Part shown: in pieces, positions 28,427 through 37,764 of the stretch
Numbering within the stretch: position 1 is the stretch's first letter
Layout: every line of letters starts with the position of its first letter
Program-made: the position numbers and the translations under genes
The notes under the pieces: generated by a model
Databases searched by the model: none
Told to the model about the DNA's origin: nothing
Seen by the model: only the letters and a program-made list of their open reading frames with translations
Origin: Liquorilactobacillus hordei DSM 19519
GTDB taxonomy: Bacteria; Bacillota; Bacilli; Lactobacillales; Lactobacillaceae
Length of the DNA: 64,000 bases
Direction of reading: 5' to 3'
NCBI RefSeq assembly: GCF_019443985.1
Contig: NZ_CP049303.1
Location: forward strand, 372,001-436,000

Positions 28427-28577
28427 ATTATTTCTGTCCCAGTGCTGCGTCTACAGAAACATAAGCAACGTTTTTACTGTAAGCTTGTGATATTTTTCTT
28501 AAACTTTCTAAGAGAAGACCTAAAATGCTTAGATTTCCTTTTGTGGGTGGTGCATAGATGGTATTATAGCAAAAGAA
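28427..28577 (-). pseudogene. possible C-terminal gene fragment, unrecognised
   Basis: A stop-to-stop stretch of 49 codons on the minus strand reads TIYAPPTKGNLSILGLLLES then LRKISQAYSKNVAYVSVDAA LGQK before a TAA. It looks like the natural end of a protein (balanced composition, alternating hydrophobic residues) but has no start codon or ribosome site. It sits in the 413-bp gap before the ApbE gene, which otherwise shows nothing. I do not recognise the family, and chance coding cannot be excluded. Confidence 0.3.
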
Positions 28578-28623
28578 CTATAACCTATCCCAGAGTAAAC
28601 CGAGAAAGTAAAGGTTAATCATT

Positions 28624-29589
28624 ATGGTAATAAATAAAAAATATCGTGCACTTGGAACCATTATAGATTTGACAGTCTACAATCCAATGGATGAAAAACT
28701 GTTAGATGGGGCATATGAATTAATAAAAGAGTATGAGGATAAACTAACAGTGAATAGAACTTCTTCGGAAATAATGGATATCAATAATGCTTCTGGGAAA
28801 GAAGCGGTTTCCGTTTCCGAAATAAGTTACAAAATTGTCAAAAAGGCAATTGAGATTAGTCAAAAAGAGTTGGGATTCAATGCCTTAATTGGACCAATTG
28901 TTAAGTTGTGGCATATAGGTTTTGCGGATGCGCAAGTCCCTCAAAACGTAGAAATTATCCGAAAATTAGCATTAACTGATTCATTCAGTGTGATTTTGAA
29001 TGATGAAAAAAGGACAGTCTTCTTGCAAAAAAAAGGAATGGAGCTGGATTTAGGCGGAATTGCAAAGGGATATATTGCTGATGCTATAAAAGACTATTGG
29101 ACTAACCAGCATGTAGAAAGCGGAATTATTAACTTAGGTGGGAATGTTTTATTGGTAGGAACTCCTGCGAGAGAAGATCACTTATGGAATGTTGGTATCC
29201 AGTCTCCTTTCAGTGAACGTAATGATCCTTTAGGCATTCTAAAAACAGAAGATTACTCTGTTGTTACTTCTGGCATCTATGAACGATTTTTAAAAATAGC
29301 TGGAAAAGAGTACCATCATATTTTTGACCCTAAAACAGGGTACCCTGTGGCTAATGACCTAGCAAGTGTGACCGTTGTCACAAAAAAATCAATTGATGGT
29401 GAAATCTGGGCTAGTTTAGGATTTTATAAAGGTATCAGAGAAACTCTAAAAATGCTTTATGGGCAAAAAAACGTTGGCCTAATCTTTACTACAAAGGACG
29501 GGAAAGTCTATATTACAGAAAATATCGCAGAAAAGTTTAAATTAACTAATCAAAACTTTTTTTTGGAAGAAGATTCAGTTTTGCATTAA
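28624..29589 (+). CDS. FAD:protein FMN transferase, ApbE family
   Basis: 321 residues with the ApbE layout: an N-terminal MGT-like turn (RALGTIIDL), the middle GMELDLGGIAKGYIAD and the C-terminal segment HHIFDPKTGYPV with ASVTVV. ApbE enzymes cut FAD and attach FMN to a Thr or Ser of a target protein, in bacteria often fumarate reductases or electron-transfer proteins. No N-terminal signal peptide or lipobox is seen, so it may act inside the cell. Its target is not obvious here; the fumarate reductase at 51.2 kb lacks an evident FMN domain. Confidence 0.85.
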   Translation: MVINKKYRALGTIIDLTVYNPMDEKLLDGAYELIKEYEDKLTVNRTSSEIMDINNASGKEAVSVSEISYKIVKKAIEISQKELGFNALIGPIVKLWHIGFADAQVPQNVEIIRKLALTDSFSVILNDEKRTVFLQKKGMELDLGGIAKGYIADAIKDYWTNQHVESGIINLGGNVLLVGTPAREDHLWNVGIQSPFSERNDPLGILKTEDYSVVTSGIYERFLKIAGKEYHHIFDPKTGYPVANDLASVTVVTKKSIDGEIWASLGFYKGIRETLKMLYGQKNVGLIFTTKDGKVYITENIAEKFKLTNQNFFLEEDSVLH

Positions 29590-29696
29590 TAAAGTTAGTT
29601 GTTCTATTAATTATAAAGTAGATTAGTAGTTGTTTTTATTTAAAAAGCATTATTTTACGTAGCAAATAAGATACTAAAATTAAGGGAGGAACTACA

Positions 29697-31427
29697 ATGA
29701 ATTTTTCAAAAAAGACGAGACAAAAAGAAATTGATTTGTTAAAACAGGGGACAGAAAATGATTTATTAGTTATAGGTGGAGGTATCACTGGTGCTGGTGT
29801 CGCTTTACAGGCAGCTGCTTCAGGAATAAAAACAGTTTTAGTTGACATGCAAGATTTTGGTGGTGGAACATCATCAAGATCTACCAGATTAGTTCATGGT
29901 GGTATTAGGTATTTAAAAACTTTTGATGTACAAGTTGTTTCTGATACAGCTAAGGAAAGAGCAGTTATACAACATATTGCCCCGCATTTAGTGTATCCTG
30001 ATCCAATGCTTTTGCCAATCTACGATGAACCAGGAACAACATTTACGATGTTTTCTGTCAAAGTTGCAATGGATTTATATGATCATCTAGCAGAAATTAA
30101 TAAGTCTAAGCAACTCAGAAAGTATGCAAACTATACGTTGACTAAAGATGAAGTTCTTGAGCGAGAGCCACAATTAAATCCAGATAAATTAGTTGGTGCT
30201 GGAGTATATTTGGATTATCAAAATAATGATTCACGCCTAGTAATTGAAGCAGTGAAAAAAGCACATGATGAGGGCGGAATTATGTTGAGTCGTGTGAAAG
30301 CAGTTAAAATAATACATAATGCAAATAATCAGGTTGTGGGCTGTAGGGTTAAGGACATGTTGACAGGTGAAGAATTTGAAATTAAGGCAAAAATCGTTAT
30401 TAATGCAAGCGGACCATGGTCAGATTTAGTAAAATCGATTGACAATGCAAATACAGATAGGCCACAAATGAGGCCTACAAAAGGAATTCATCTAGTTGTA
30501 GACAGTTCAAAACTGCAAGTCCCTCAGCCAACTTATTTTGGCTCAGGAACAGATGACGGACGAATGATCTTTACAATTCCACGTGAGGGTAAAACATACT
30601 TTGGTACTACTGATACTGATTATCATGGCGACCTTGAAGATCCAAGGGTAGAGCTGGAAGATGTTTCTTATCTACTCAAAATAATTAACAAAAAATATCC
30701 GACAGCCAACTTAACAATTCATGACGTTGAAGCAAGTTGGGCTGGATTACGACCATTAATTACAACAGAAGATAATACAACTGATGTGGTTTCAGGAGCT
30801 AGTCAGTCTGTAAACAACTCTAAGTCTCCTTCGACAGTTTCGAGAGGAAGTTCTTTAGCAGCAGGTGAGGATGGATTGATTACTCTAGCTGGAGGAAAAT
30901 TAACAGATTACCGCTTAATGGCACAAGCCGCTCTTGAAATGATTGCAAAAAAATTAGAAAATGATTTCAACAAATCAGTAATATTAGCTGACTCTAAGAA
31001 ACTTATCGTTTCAGGTGGTGATTTTGATTCAGAGAATGTGGAGGAAAGTTTAAATAAATTTGCAGAAATAGGCGAAAGTAAGGGACTGAAATATGAAGAA
31101 GCCCTTTCAATCGTCAGAGTTTTTGGATCCAATGCAACTAAAATATTCGATTTATTAAATCAATTTGATAATGTTGAAGGCTTTTCGTGTGCTGAGGCGG
31201 CAATGCTTAGATACTCTCTTGATGAAGAAATGGTTCTTGATCCAGTCGACTACTTATTACGTAGAACGTATCATATGTTGTTTAAGGCAGATATGGTCGA
31301 GGAAGTGAAGAAAGCAGTACTTAAAAATATGGCTAGTTATTTAGAATGGGATGCTGAAGAACTTACTGTAAGGACTGAAGAATTGAACAAGGCAATCGAA
31401 GAATCTGAATTAGCATATCTAAAGTAG
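29697..31427 (+). CDS. glpO: glycerol-3-phosphate oxidase/dehydrogenase, paralog 1
   Basis: 576 residues, FAD-dependent. VIGGGITGAGVALQAAASG is the dinucleotide-binding loop, followed by GGTSSRSTRLVHGGIRYL and the FTIPREGKTYFGTTDTDY core. It oxidises glycerol-3-phosphate to dihydroxyacetone phosphate, passing electrons to oxygen (GlpO) or quinone (GlpD). A 20-25-residue Ser/Asn-rich insertion (around DVVSGASQSVNNSKSPS) is absent or shorter in the paralog at 45475-47154. AGGGAGG precedes the ATG. It stands apart from glpK, which is unusual. Confidence 0.86.
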   Translation: MNFSKKTRQKEIDLLKQGTENDLLVIGGGITGAGVALQAAASGIKTVLVDMQDFGGGTSSRSTRLVHGGIRYLKTFDVQVVSDTAKERAVIQHIAPHLVYPDPMLLPIYDEPGTTFTMFSVKVAMDLYDHLAEINKSKQLRKYANYTLTKDEVLEREPQLNPDKLVGAGVYLDYQNNDSRLVIEAVKKAHDEGGIMLSRVKAVKIIHNANNQVVGCRVKDMLTGEEFEIKAKIVINASGPWSDLVKSIDNANTDRPQMRPTKGIHLVVDSSKLQVPQPTYFGSGTDDGRMIFTIPREGKTYFGTTDTDYHGDLEDPRVELEDVSYLLKIINKKYPTANLTIHDVEASWAGLRPLITTEDNTTDVVSGASQSVNNSKSPSTVSRGSSLAAGEDGLITLAGGKLTDYRLMAQAALEMIAKKLENDFNKSVILADSKKLIVSGGDFDSENVEESLNKFAEIGESKGLKYEEALSIVRVFGSNATKIFDLLNQFDNVEGFSCAEAAMLRYSLDEEMVLDPVDYLLRRTYHMLFKADMVEEVKKAVLKNMASYLEWDAEELTVRTEELNKAIEESELAYLK

Positions 31428-31536
31428 TAAGAGAAGAAAACGGTTATGTATGGGAGAACTTTAGGGTATTTGAGTTGAATGTTAGGCATATATAACTAAG
31501 CTTTTTGATATAGATGATTTTGAATAAATAAAGAAG

Positions 31537-31570
31537 TTGGGTCAAAAGGTAACTTTTGGCCCAATTTCTA
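31537..31570 (+). terminator. intrinsic terminator after glpO paralog 1
   Basis: TTGGGTCAAAAG (31537-31548) pairs with CTTTTGGCCCAA (31553-31564) around a GTAA loop, followed by a short T-rich stretch. The core again matches the terminator module of the dispersed repeat. Confidence 0.6.
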
Positions 31571-31599
31571 TTCTTATCTACATAAGACAGTGTAGAAAA

Positions 31600-31615
31600 T
31601 GTTTCACGTGAAATG
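31600..31615 (+). promoter_or_regulatory. parS-like ParB-binding site
   Basis: TGTTTCACGTGAAATG matches the Firmicute parS sequence TGTTTCACGTGAAACA at 14 of 16 positions, with the central palindrome TTTCACGTGAAA intact. It lies in intergenic DNA between glpO and lutC. In Bacillus and streptococci such sites cluster around the replication origin and load ParB and condensin. Confidence 0.6.
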
Positions 31616-31680
31616 AAAGAAAAAAACGAAGTGTAATACCATTTGAGGTACATTTTTCTTTTGTACAAAACAAAGTCTAA

Positions 31681-32385
31681 TTATAAATCTTCGACCACAA
31701 CATATGTCATATCAAGTGGACCATGAACTCCAACAACAAGAACCATTTCAATATCACCAGAGTTTGAAGGACCAGTGATAAAATTAATATTTGAAGTTTT
31801 TAATTTACCTGAGGCAAGTTCAGCCTCATATTTATGCATAGCTTGTCTGCTGCGAGAAAGAATACGACTTTTAGGAATAATGCTAAGGTAATGAGTAGGC
31901 AAAAAATGAAATCCCCTTCCTTGCCCAGGAGTAGTAGCGACCGTGATTGTACCGGATTCCGCTAATAAATAGTCGGCAAAGCCAATAGCACCATCTGCAG
32001 CATTTGCTTTAGCCAAATTCTCCTTACGAGAACTTTCAGGTGTCCAAAATTCTACAGAATCAACAAGTTGATGTTTCCAATCGGATAAGTTAAAAGTATC
32101 CCATTTATTGCAAGTGGGTAATATTAAGTGTTTAATTTTTTTTGAAGCCAGATAGTTATTCAGCAACACTGGAAGTGAGCTACGGCTACTTTTTTTGAAA
32201 GTAACGTGGACTGCTTCACTATTTTTTTGCGTAAGTTCAAGCAGCTCATCTTGTGACTTACCAGAAAGGGTTGTTTCTGGTAAGTCGTTAATGGGTACAA
32301 AAGGATGGTTTTTTAGTTGATGGCGACGGCGTCCCGCTTTGGTTGCAATCCTATCAAGAAATATTTCACGGTTAGGGTTAGTCAT
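31681..32385 (-). CDS. lutC: lactate utilization protein C (LUD domain)
   Basis: 234 residues with the LUD (DUF162) fold: a C-terminal GFADYLLAESGTI and VGVHGP region is typical. LutABC together oxidise L-lactate to pyruvate through iron-sulfur proteins. I chose the ATG at 32385, 8 bp inside the end of lutB, with GAAGGTG before it; the frame is open further upstream but there it runs through lutB. Last gene of lutA-lutB-lutC, intact although lutB is broken. Confidence 0.85.
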   Translation of the reverse strand: MTNPNREIFLDRIATKAGRRRHQLKNHPFVPINDLPETTLSGKSQDELLELTQKNSEAVHVTFKKSSRSSLPVLLNNYLASKKIKHLILPTCNKWDTFNLSDWKHQLVDSVEFWTPESSRKENLAKANAADGAIGFADYLLAESGTITVATTPGQGRGFHFLPTHYLSIIPKSRILSRSRQAMHKYEAELASGKLKTSNINFITGPSNSGDIEMVLVVGVHGPLDMTYVVVEDL

Positions 32386-33856
32386 GACGCACACCTTCTC
32401 GCTGTTCTTTTTTATGTTTCTTATACCAACTTCTGAAATTTTCAGAAGGCTTTGGTGGTCTTGGGAGATCACGAACATCAGTCCAGCCAGAAGCAAGGGA
32501 AGGTGCTTTTTCAATGTGCCCATAGTTGAACATATTATCAACTGAGGTCGCTGTATTCTTGGATAGAGGTGCTGATCCAACGTGGTCACCCTCTAATGCT
32601 ATTTTGAAGAGGATGGGAGAACTTGTCGCAACTCCGGCTCCCTTCATTAAAACATTATTGAAGCTATGATCCATCTTTAATTCATCCATCATAACTTCGC
32701 GATGTTTGATAAGTAATTGATGTAAGGGAATCTTAACAGGACAAGTCTCAGTACAAGCAGCGCAAAGACTTGAGGCAAATGGTAAATCGCCAAATTTTTC
32801 ATAACCATCTAATACTGGTGATAAGACAGCGCCAATTGGTCCAGGATAAATTGGACCGTACCCATGTCCGCCAATATGACGATAAATGGGGCAAACATTT
32901 AAACAAGCACCACAACGAATACATTGTAAGACAGGCTCGAAAGCTGTTCCGAGGGCGTTTGAACGGCCATTATCTAAAATAACAACGTAAAAATCAGTTG
33001 GTCCATCACTTTCACCGTCAATTTGTGCACCACTGAATGAACAGTAGCTGGTTAATTTTTGACCAACAGCACTTCTAGAAAGCATGTTATCTAGGACTTC
33101 TGCTTCTTTAAGACTGGGTACAATGCGTTCCATACCCATAACTACAATCTGTGTTTTTGGAATAGCCATTGTTAAGTCAGCATTGCCTTCATTTGTTACG
33201 AGGTTGATAAGCCCACTGTCAGCAATGGCGAAATTACAACCAGTAATTCCCAAATCTGCTTCCATAAAATATTCACGAAGATACTTACGTGCGAACTTGG
33301 CCATTTCTTCTGGATCATTACTACCCGAATAGCCAAGTTTACTAAAGATTTTTTTAATTTGATCACGGTTTTTATGCAACGTAGGAAAAACAATATGTGT
33401 TGGTTCATCCCAGTTGTCTTCTTGCAAAATAAACTCTGCAAGATCAGTTTCCATTAAAGAAGTTTCGGGAAGAGACATCAATGCTTTATCAAGATCAATC
33501 TCAGTTGTAACCATTGATTTAGATTTTACAATTTTTCGTGCCTTTTTTTCTTTTGCGATTTTCTTAATATAATTTACAGCTTGTTCATCAGTTTGGGCGA
33601 AGAAAACATGTCCGCCTCTTTTGTCAACATTATCGCTAAATTCTTCTAAGTAATCTGGCAGGTACTTAATGACATGTTGGCGGATTTGTTCACCTAAATC
33701 ACGCCATTGTTCCTAATTACCAAGTTCTTTGCGTGCAGCTGTGCGCTTATCCCATTGTGCATCCTGAGCTTTTGCAACCGATTGTTGCATAAAATGATCA
33801 TTTTCAGATTCTTTAACTCGGGTTAAAAAAGGTTTGTTACTAGTTGATATTGTCAT
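32378..33856 (-). pseudogene. lutB: lactate utilization iron-sulfur protein LutB, nonsense-disrupted
   Basis: The full gene spans 493 codons from the ATG at 33856 (GGAGG before it) but codon 48 is TAG (33715-33713). The flanking residues read ELGN-stop-EQWRDLGEQIRQH, where Bacillus LutB has ELGNWEEWRSL, so a TGG to TAG change is likely. Downstream everything is intact, including the two ferredoxin-like clusters CIRCGACLNVCP and CAACTETCP and the LUD-type domain. An internal ATG at 33514 could restart translation but would lose 114 residues. Suppression, sequencing error or real loss are all possible. Confidence 0.85.
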
Positions 33857-33868
33857 AATGGCCTCCTT

Positions 33869-34636
33869 CTAAACAGTAGTCGGCTGATTTTTGTAGCGAA
33901 TTCGACTAACATCTACATTGTTATTAAGTACTTCAGCGATATGCATAATTTTGATGTTTTCATCTCGTCGACTGAAACGACCGCCAATATTCATCAGACA
34001 AGATGCATCGGCACTAATTAAAACTTGTGCACCTGTACTGATAATTGAGTCCACTTTTTCATCTACCATCTGTTTTGAGATTTCAGGTTCTTTGACGGAG
34101 AACGTTCCCCCAAAGCCGCAACAATTTTGAAGATGAGGAAGTGGAACCATCTTTAGATCCTTGACATTGTCCAATAAAGCAAAAGGAGCAGTTTTTTCAC
34201 CAAGCAAGCGAGTCATATGACAAGACCGGTGATAAGTTGCAACTGCATCAAGCTGTGCTCCAGTATCAACAAAACCTAAAACATTGTACAAAAATTGCGA
34301 GAATTCATAACTTTTATTAGCCAGCTCTTGTGCTTTTTGTGCGTATTTGGGGTCGTCTTTCAAAATGTGAGAATATTCACGTAACATTGCAACACAAGAT
34401 CCTGCTGGACCAACTATATAATCAGCATCGGTCGACAGTAATGAATCAATTTCATTGTAAAGAACTTTTTTACTCTCTTTGTGGTAACCGCTGTTGTATG
34501 TAGGCTGACCACAACAAACTTGGTTGGTAGGTAGAGAAGTTTCACAACCAAGTCTTTCTAACACTTCAACCATTGCTTGTCCAACATTCGGAAAGAGCAA
34601 GTCGACGACACATGTCGAAAAAATCGTGACTTTCAT
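33869..34636 (-). CDS. lutA: lactate utilization protein A (cysteine-rich CCG protein)
   Basis: 255 residues with two CCG-type cysteine modules (NQVCCGQP near residue 45 and LQNCCGFGG near residue 175), as in the GlpC/HdrD-like family that holds unusual iron-sulfur clusters. First gene of lutABC, 12 bp before lutB. The start at 34636 has GGAGGTG just upstream; the frame's earlier ATG at 34711 lacks one. Confidence 0.9.
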   Translation of the reverse strand: MKVTIFSTCVVDLLFPNVGQAMVEVLERLGCETSLPTNQVCCGQPTYNSGYHKESKKVLYNEIDSLLSTDADYIVGPAGSCVAMLREYSHILKDDPKYAQKAQELANKSYEFSQFLYNVLGFVDTGAQLDAVATYHRSCHMTRLLGEKTAPFALLDNVKDLKMVPLPHLQNCCGFGGTFSVKEPEISKQMVDEKVDSIISTGAQVLISADASCLMNIGGRFSRRDENIKIMHIAEVLNNNVDVSRIRYKNQPTTV

Positions 34637-34855
34637 AAGACACCTCCAAAAGTTAATATGAACAGTATTGAGAATTATAACCGAGAAAGGGGTTGAAAAA
34701 GACAGTACCATTTATTCAAGGTCATTATAGCTCAAACCAAATTAAATTAGAATAATTATAAAGCAAAAAAAATAAAAAAGTAGCGCAATAAAGCATTCCC
34801 TTACGGAATAGGGATAAAATACTTTAATAGGCCACTTTGTTATTTTCAGTTATGC

Positions 34856-35332
34856 TTAATCAGTAGGACTTTCATCCAAGTACGCACTAATCATCCAAAT
34901 TATTTTTTCAGTATCACTTTTAAATCCATTCAAAATATCTTGAGTAGGGAAATCTTTTTCTTCATCAGTGACTTCTATTCCAATTTGATACTGATCACGT
35001 AAATATTTAAACTCAGTCAATAATCTATTCATCAATTCAGGTAAAGTGAATTGACCAAATTCAATTTTTTCATCTGGCAAACCAGTGTTGGAAATGAACT
35101 CCTTAACAGTAGCATAAGGGCTTCCTCCCAATGCAATAAGCCTTTCAGCCAGTACATCAAGTTGTTCGCCCAACTGATCTTTATAATCATCCATCAGAGG
35201 ATGTAGATGGAAGAAGTTTCTACCTCGCATATACCAGTGGGTTTGTTGAATATTATTTTGTAATTGTGTCAAATCAGCTAGTAGCTGGTTTAATTGCAAG
35301 TTTGTTCTGGAAGAATCAATCGTTTTTGTCAT
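34856..35332 (-). CDS. dps: Dps-family ferritin-like protein
   Basis: 158 residues, four-helix bundle. THWYMRGRNFFHLHPLMDDYKDQLGEQLDVLAERLIALGG carries the histidine and acidic residues of the inter-subunit ferroxidase site of Dps dodecamers, which oxidise iron with hydrogen peroxide and protect DNA. Normal length, monocistronic. Confidence 0.88.
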   Translation of the reverse strand: MTKTIDSSRTNLQLNQLLADLTQLQNNIQQTHWYMRGRNFFHLHPLMDDYKDQLGEQLDVLAERLIALGGSPYATVKEFISNTGLPDEKIEFGQFTLPELMNRLLTEFKYLRDQYQIGIEVTDEEKDFPTQDILNGFKSDTEKIIWMISAYLDESPTD

Positions 35333-35371
35333 TCCTGATTACCACCCTTCATTATTTGTGATACACCCTAA

Positions 35372-35566
35372 TTTTATATTGAAACTTATTCACAATCAAG
35401 GAAAGAGCATTACTACACTGAACTTAGGTTTATAGCTCCTTTAGAATTAATAAAGTGGGTTATTGAGAATGAATTAAGACATTTAAAAATAACAAATTTA
35501 GAAAAGCAAATAAAAAACTGGCAGTCAGTAATGAGCGACCCACCAGATCTATATCTGCTTGCTTGA
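35372..35566 (+). pseudogene. open stretch without start codon, possible gene relic
   Basis: Sixty-four sense codons between a TAA (35369-35371) and the TGA at 35564-35566 read as a basic, helical-looking peptide (for example LELIKWVIENELRHLKITNL). No start codon or ribosome site fits its beginning. It fills the gap between dps and the flavin reductase. I recognise no family; chance is a real alternative in AT-rich DNA. Confidence 0.25.
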
Positions 35567-35590
35567 ATACATAAGATTAATTGAAAAATT

Positions 35591-36145
35591 TTAAGACAGA
35601 CGATTAATGAAATCAGCAAAGATAACCATCGCGCTGCCAAGAAACTTGATAGTTCCTTCATTGGTAATTTTCAAATCATCATCAAGTAGTTCTGTGACAT
35701 TACCAATATATAGTTCAGGTTGTTGGATAGTAGGCATGTTGAGAAATACTAATGATTGACGAAGGTGATGGTTAGCACCAAAGCCACTAATTGCACCTGA
35801 TGAGACGCTCAGAATAATTGCTGGCTTTTTGTCCCAGACACTTGTTCCGTAAGGACGTGAACCAACATCGAGTGCATTTTTTAATGCTCCAGGGACAGAA
35901 CGGTTAAATTCAGGTGTTGCAAAAATCACTGCATCGACGGTTTTCATTGCCTCACGGAATTCAGTCCAGCTTGCAGGAACCCTATCTTCATCATCTAAGT
36001 CCTGATTGTATAAATCAAGCTTACTAATATCAATGTTTTTAACTTCAAATCCCTCAGGCAATTGTGCAGCCATTTGTTTGGCAACAGCTCTAGTAAAAGA
36101 ACCTTTTCTTAAACTACCAACGATTAGACCAACTGTTTTAGTCAT
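35591..36145 (-). CDS. NADPH-dependent FMN reductase family protein
   Basis: 184 residues, flavodoxin-like. VGSLRKGSFTRAVAKQM binds the FMN phosphate, FATPEFNRSVPGALKNALD is the family's second flavin loop, and SSGAISGFGA follows. It reduces FMN, quinones or azo compounds with NADPH; the true substrate is unknown. AAGGAG precedes the ATG. The gap upstream (36146-36722) contains small-RNA candidate B and otherwise nothing. Confidence 0.85.
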   Translation of the reverse strand: MTKTVGLIVGSLRKGSFTRAVAKQMAAQLPEGFEVKNIDISKLDLYNQDLDDEDRVPASWTEFREAMKTVDAVIFATPEFNRSVPGALKNALDVGSRPYGTSVWDKKPAIILSVSSGAISGFGANHHLRQSLVFLNMPTIQQPELYIGNVTELLDDDLKITNEGTIKFLGSAMVIFADFINRLS

Positions 36146-36410
36146 TAAAAATCACTCCTTATTTTTTATGTTCTTGACACAGTAACTATAGAAACATGTG
36201 ATAAAAAAAGCAACAAATTTTACTTTAATTACCAATAACTATTTTATTGTATTTAAATTTTATTTAATTTGGTTTCTCATGAGATGTATCTATTGGGTAA
36301 AAAGGATATATGACGATTCAATATTATTGAAATCAATTAACTGGTGAATGAATTAAGCTTTTGAGTTTTTGTAATTAATTTTTTCAACAGTCGGCAGCTA
36401 TTTATTACAC

Positions 36411-36526
36411 AAAAAACTCCGTGGTCTTGGGGTTAACCACGGAGAAAGGGAGTAGAGAAAAAACGAATTTTAGTAGTCTATAGCATCTCCGTTTTGGGGG
36501 AGCGGGATGTTTTGTATCAAGACTAT
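36411..36526 (-). ncRNA. candidate small RNA B with C-rich loop
   Basis: Minus-strand TATACT (36533-36538) precedes an outer stem (TAGTCT, 36520-36525 with 36474-36479). Within it an inner stem (36484-36491 with 36503-36509) exposes CGCTCCCCCAAAA, and the unit ends in a 9-bp terminator stem (36417-36425 with 36436-36444) followed by six T. Loop motif, terminator placement and the sequence around the -10 box resemble candidate A at 10312-10462. It could alternatively be a leader of the reductase gene, which starts 265 bp further on. Confidence 0.5.
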
Positions 36527-36722
36527 GGTTATAGTATAGGTTCGAAGTTTGAAAAAACTATGAATAATAGTTAATGAATAATGGTGCTTTTTGTTAAGCT
36601 AACGTTAAGATGAAGAAGTTTTTGAGGTACCAGATACATTTCTTGACACTCAAAGTAAGAAATATTAACATTTAAATATACTTACAAAAAATAAGAGAAA
36701 AATTTAAAAGGTGGTAATTAAG

Positions 36723-37762
36723 ATGATACACCCAGAAAAAATAATATTTGGTCTGGATTCTTTTGGAGATATTCCACGGGATAGTGAAGGAAAGCTTTTT
36801 ACACAAGCAGAAGCTATTAGGCAAGTAATCAAGGAAGCCAAAATGGCCGATGAATTAGGGATTGATGTTATAGCATTAGGAGAACATCATCGAGCTGATT
36901 ATGCTATCTCAAGTCCGGATACGGTTTTGGCTGCAATTGCAGCTATTACGAAAAAAATTACATTGGCCACGGGTGTTACGGTGTTGAGTTCGGATGATCC
37001 TGTAAGAGTATATGAACGCTTTGCAACACTTGAAGCAATTTCAAGTGGACGAGCTGAAGCTGTATTAGGTAGGGGATCATTTACAGAATCTTTTCCACTC
37101 TTCGGATATGACTTACAAGACTATGATCTTCTTTTTGAGGAAAAACTTAATTTATATTCTAAGTTACTAGATGAAAAACCAGTAACTTGGGAAGGATCAA
37201 CACGAGCACCACTAAAAAATGCTGATGTTTTTCCAAAAACGGAAAAAGGTAAGATAGCAACAAGAATTGCAGTAGGAGGTTCACCTGAATCTGTTGTAAG
37301 AACCGCAAAGTATGGATTTCCATTGACTTTATTATCGGAGGTGCTCCTGCGAGATTCAAAGCATATATTGAGTTATATAAAAAGGCTGCAGCAAAGTTTG
37401 GACAACAAACTTATCCAGTTGCAGTTCATTCGCACGGAGTGATTGCAGATACAGATGAAGAGGCTATTGAATTAGGATGGGATCATATCAGGGAAAGTTT
37501 CGTGAGGATTGGACAAGATCGTGGTTGGACACCGATGTCTCGAGAACAGTATGAAAGTGAGGTCCGAAATGGTTCATTCTATGTCGGAGCGCCTGACACT
37601 GTGGCACGGAGAATTGCTAGAATGCTTAAGACTTTGGATGCAGGAAGGTTTGAACTAGTGTATGGTGCTGGCGAACTTTCTGCAAGTGCTCGGGAACGAA
37701 CAATAGAGTTGTATGCTACCAAGGTAATTCCAAGAGTGCGCGAGTTGTTAAGTGAGGAATAA
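36723..37762 (+). pseudogene. LLM-class (luciferase-like) flavin oxidoreductase, frameshifted
   Basis: The first frame (36723-37442) gives the N-terminal 239 residues of a luciferase-like monooxygenase (MADELGIDVIALGEHH, VLGRGSF). After YGFPLT the expected continuation (IIGGAPARFKAYIELYKKAA, then the tail to GFP-like GAGELS) is in the -1 frame and ends at 37760-37762. One base is missing near 37326-37333. Together they make a normal-sized enzyme of about 346 residues. The start at 36723 follows AAAGGTGG; the GTG at 36711 lies within that site. It is followed 3 bp later by an F420-reductase-like gene. Confidence 0.82.
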
Positions 37763-37764
37763 AA

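Noticed and set aside
31444..31668. Minus-strand 74-codon frame after glpO
   Set aside because: It spans a terminator and the parS-like site, has no ribosome site, and its composition looks random.
33513..33514. Short lutB gene starting at the ATG at 33514
   Set aside because: The upstream codons continue the LutB protein in the same frame to a proper ATG with a GGAGG site; the short frame exists only because of the TAG.
37439..37762. Separate small gene downstream of the LLM oxidoreductase
   Set aside because: Its sequence is the C-terminal third of the same enzyme in the -1 frame, so it is the tail of a frameshifted gene.
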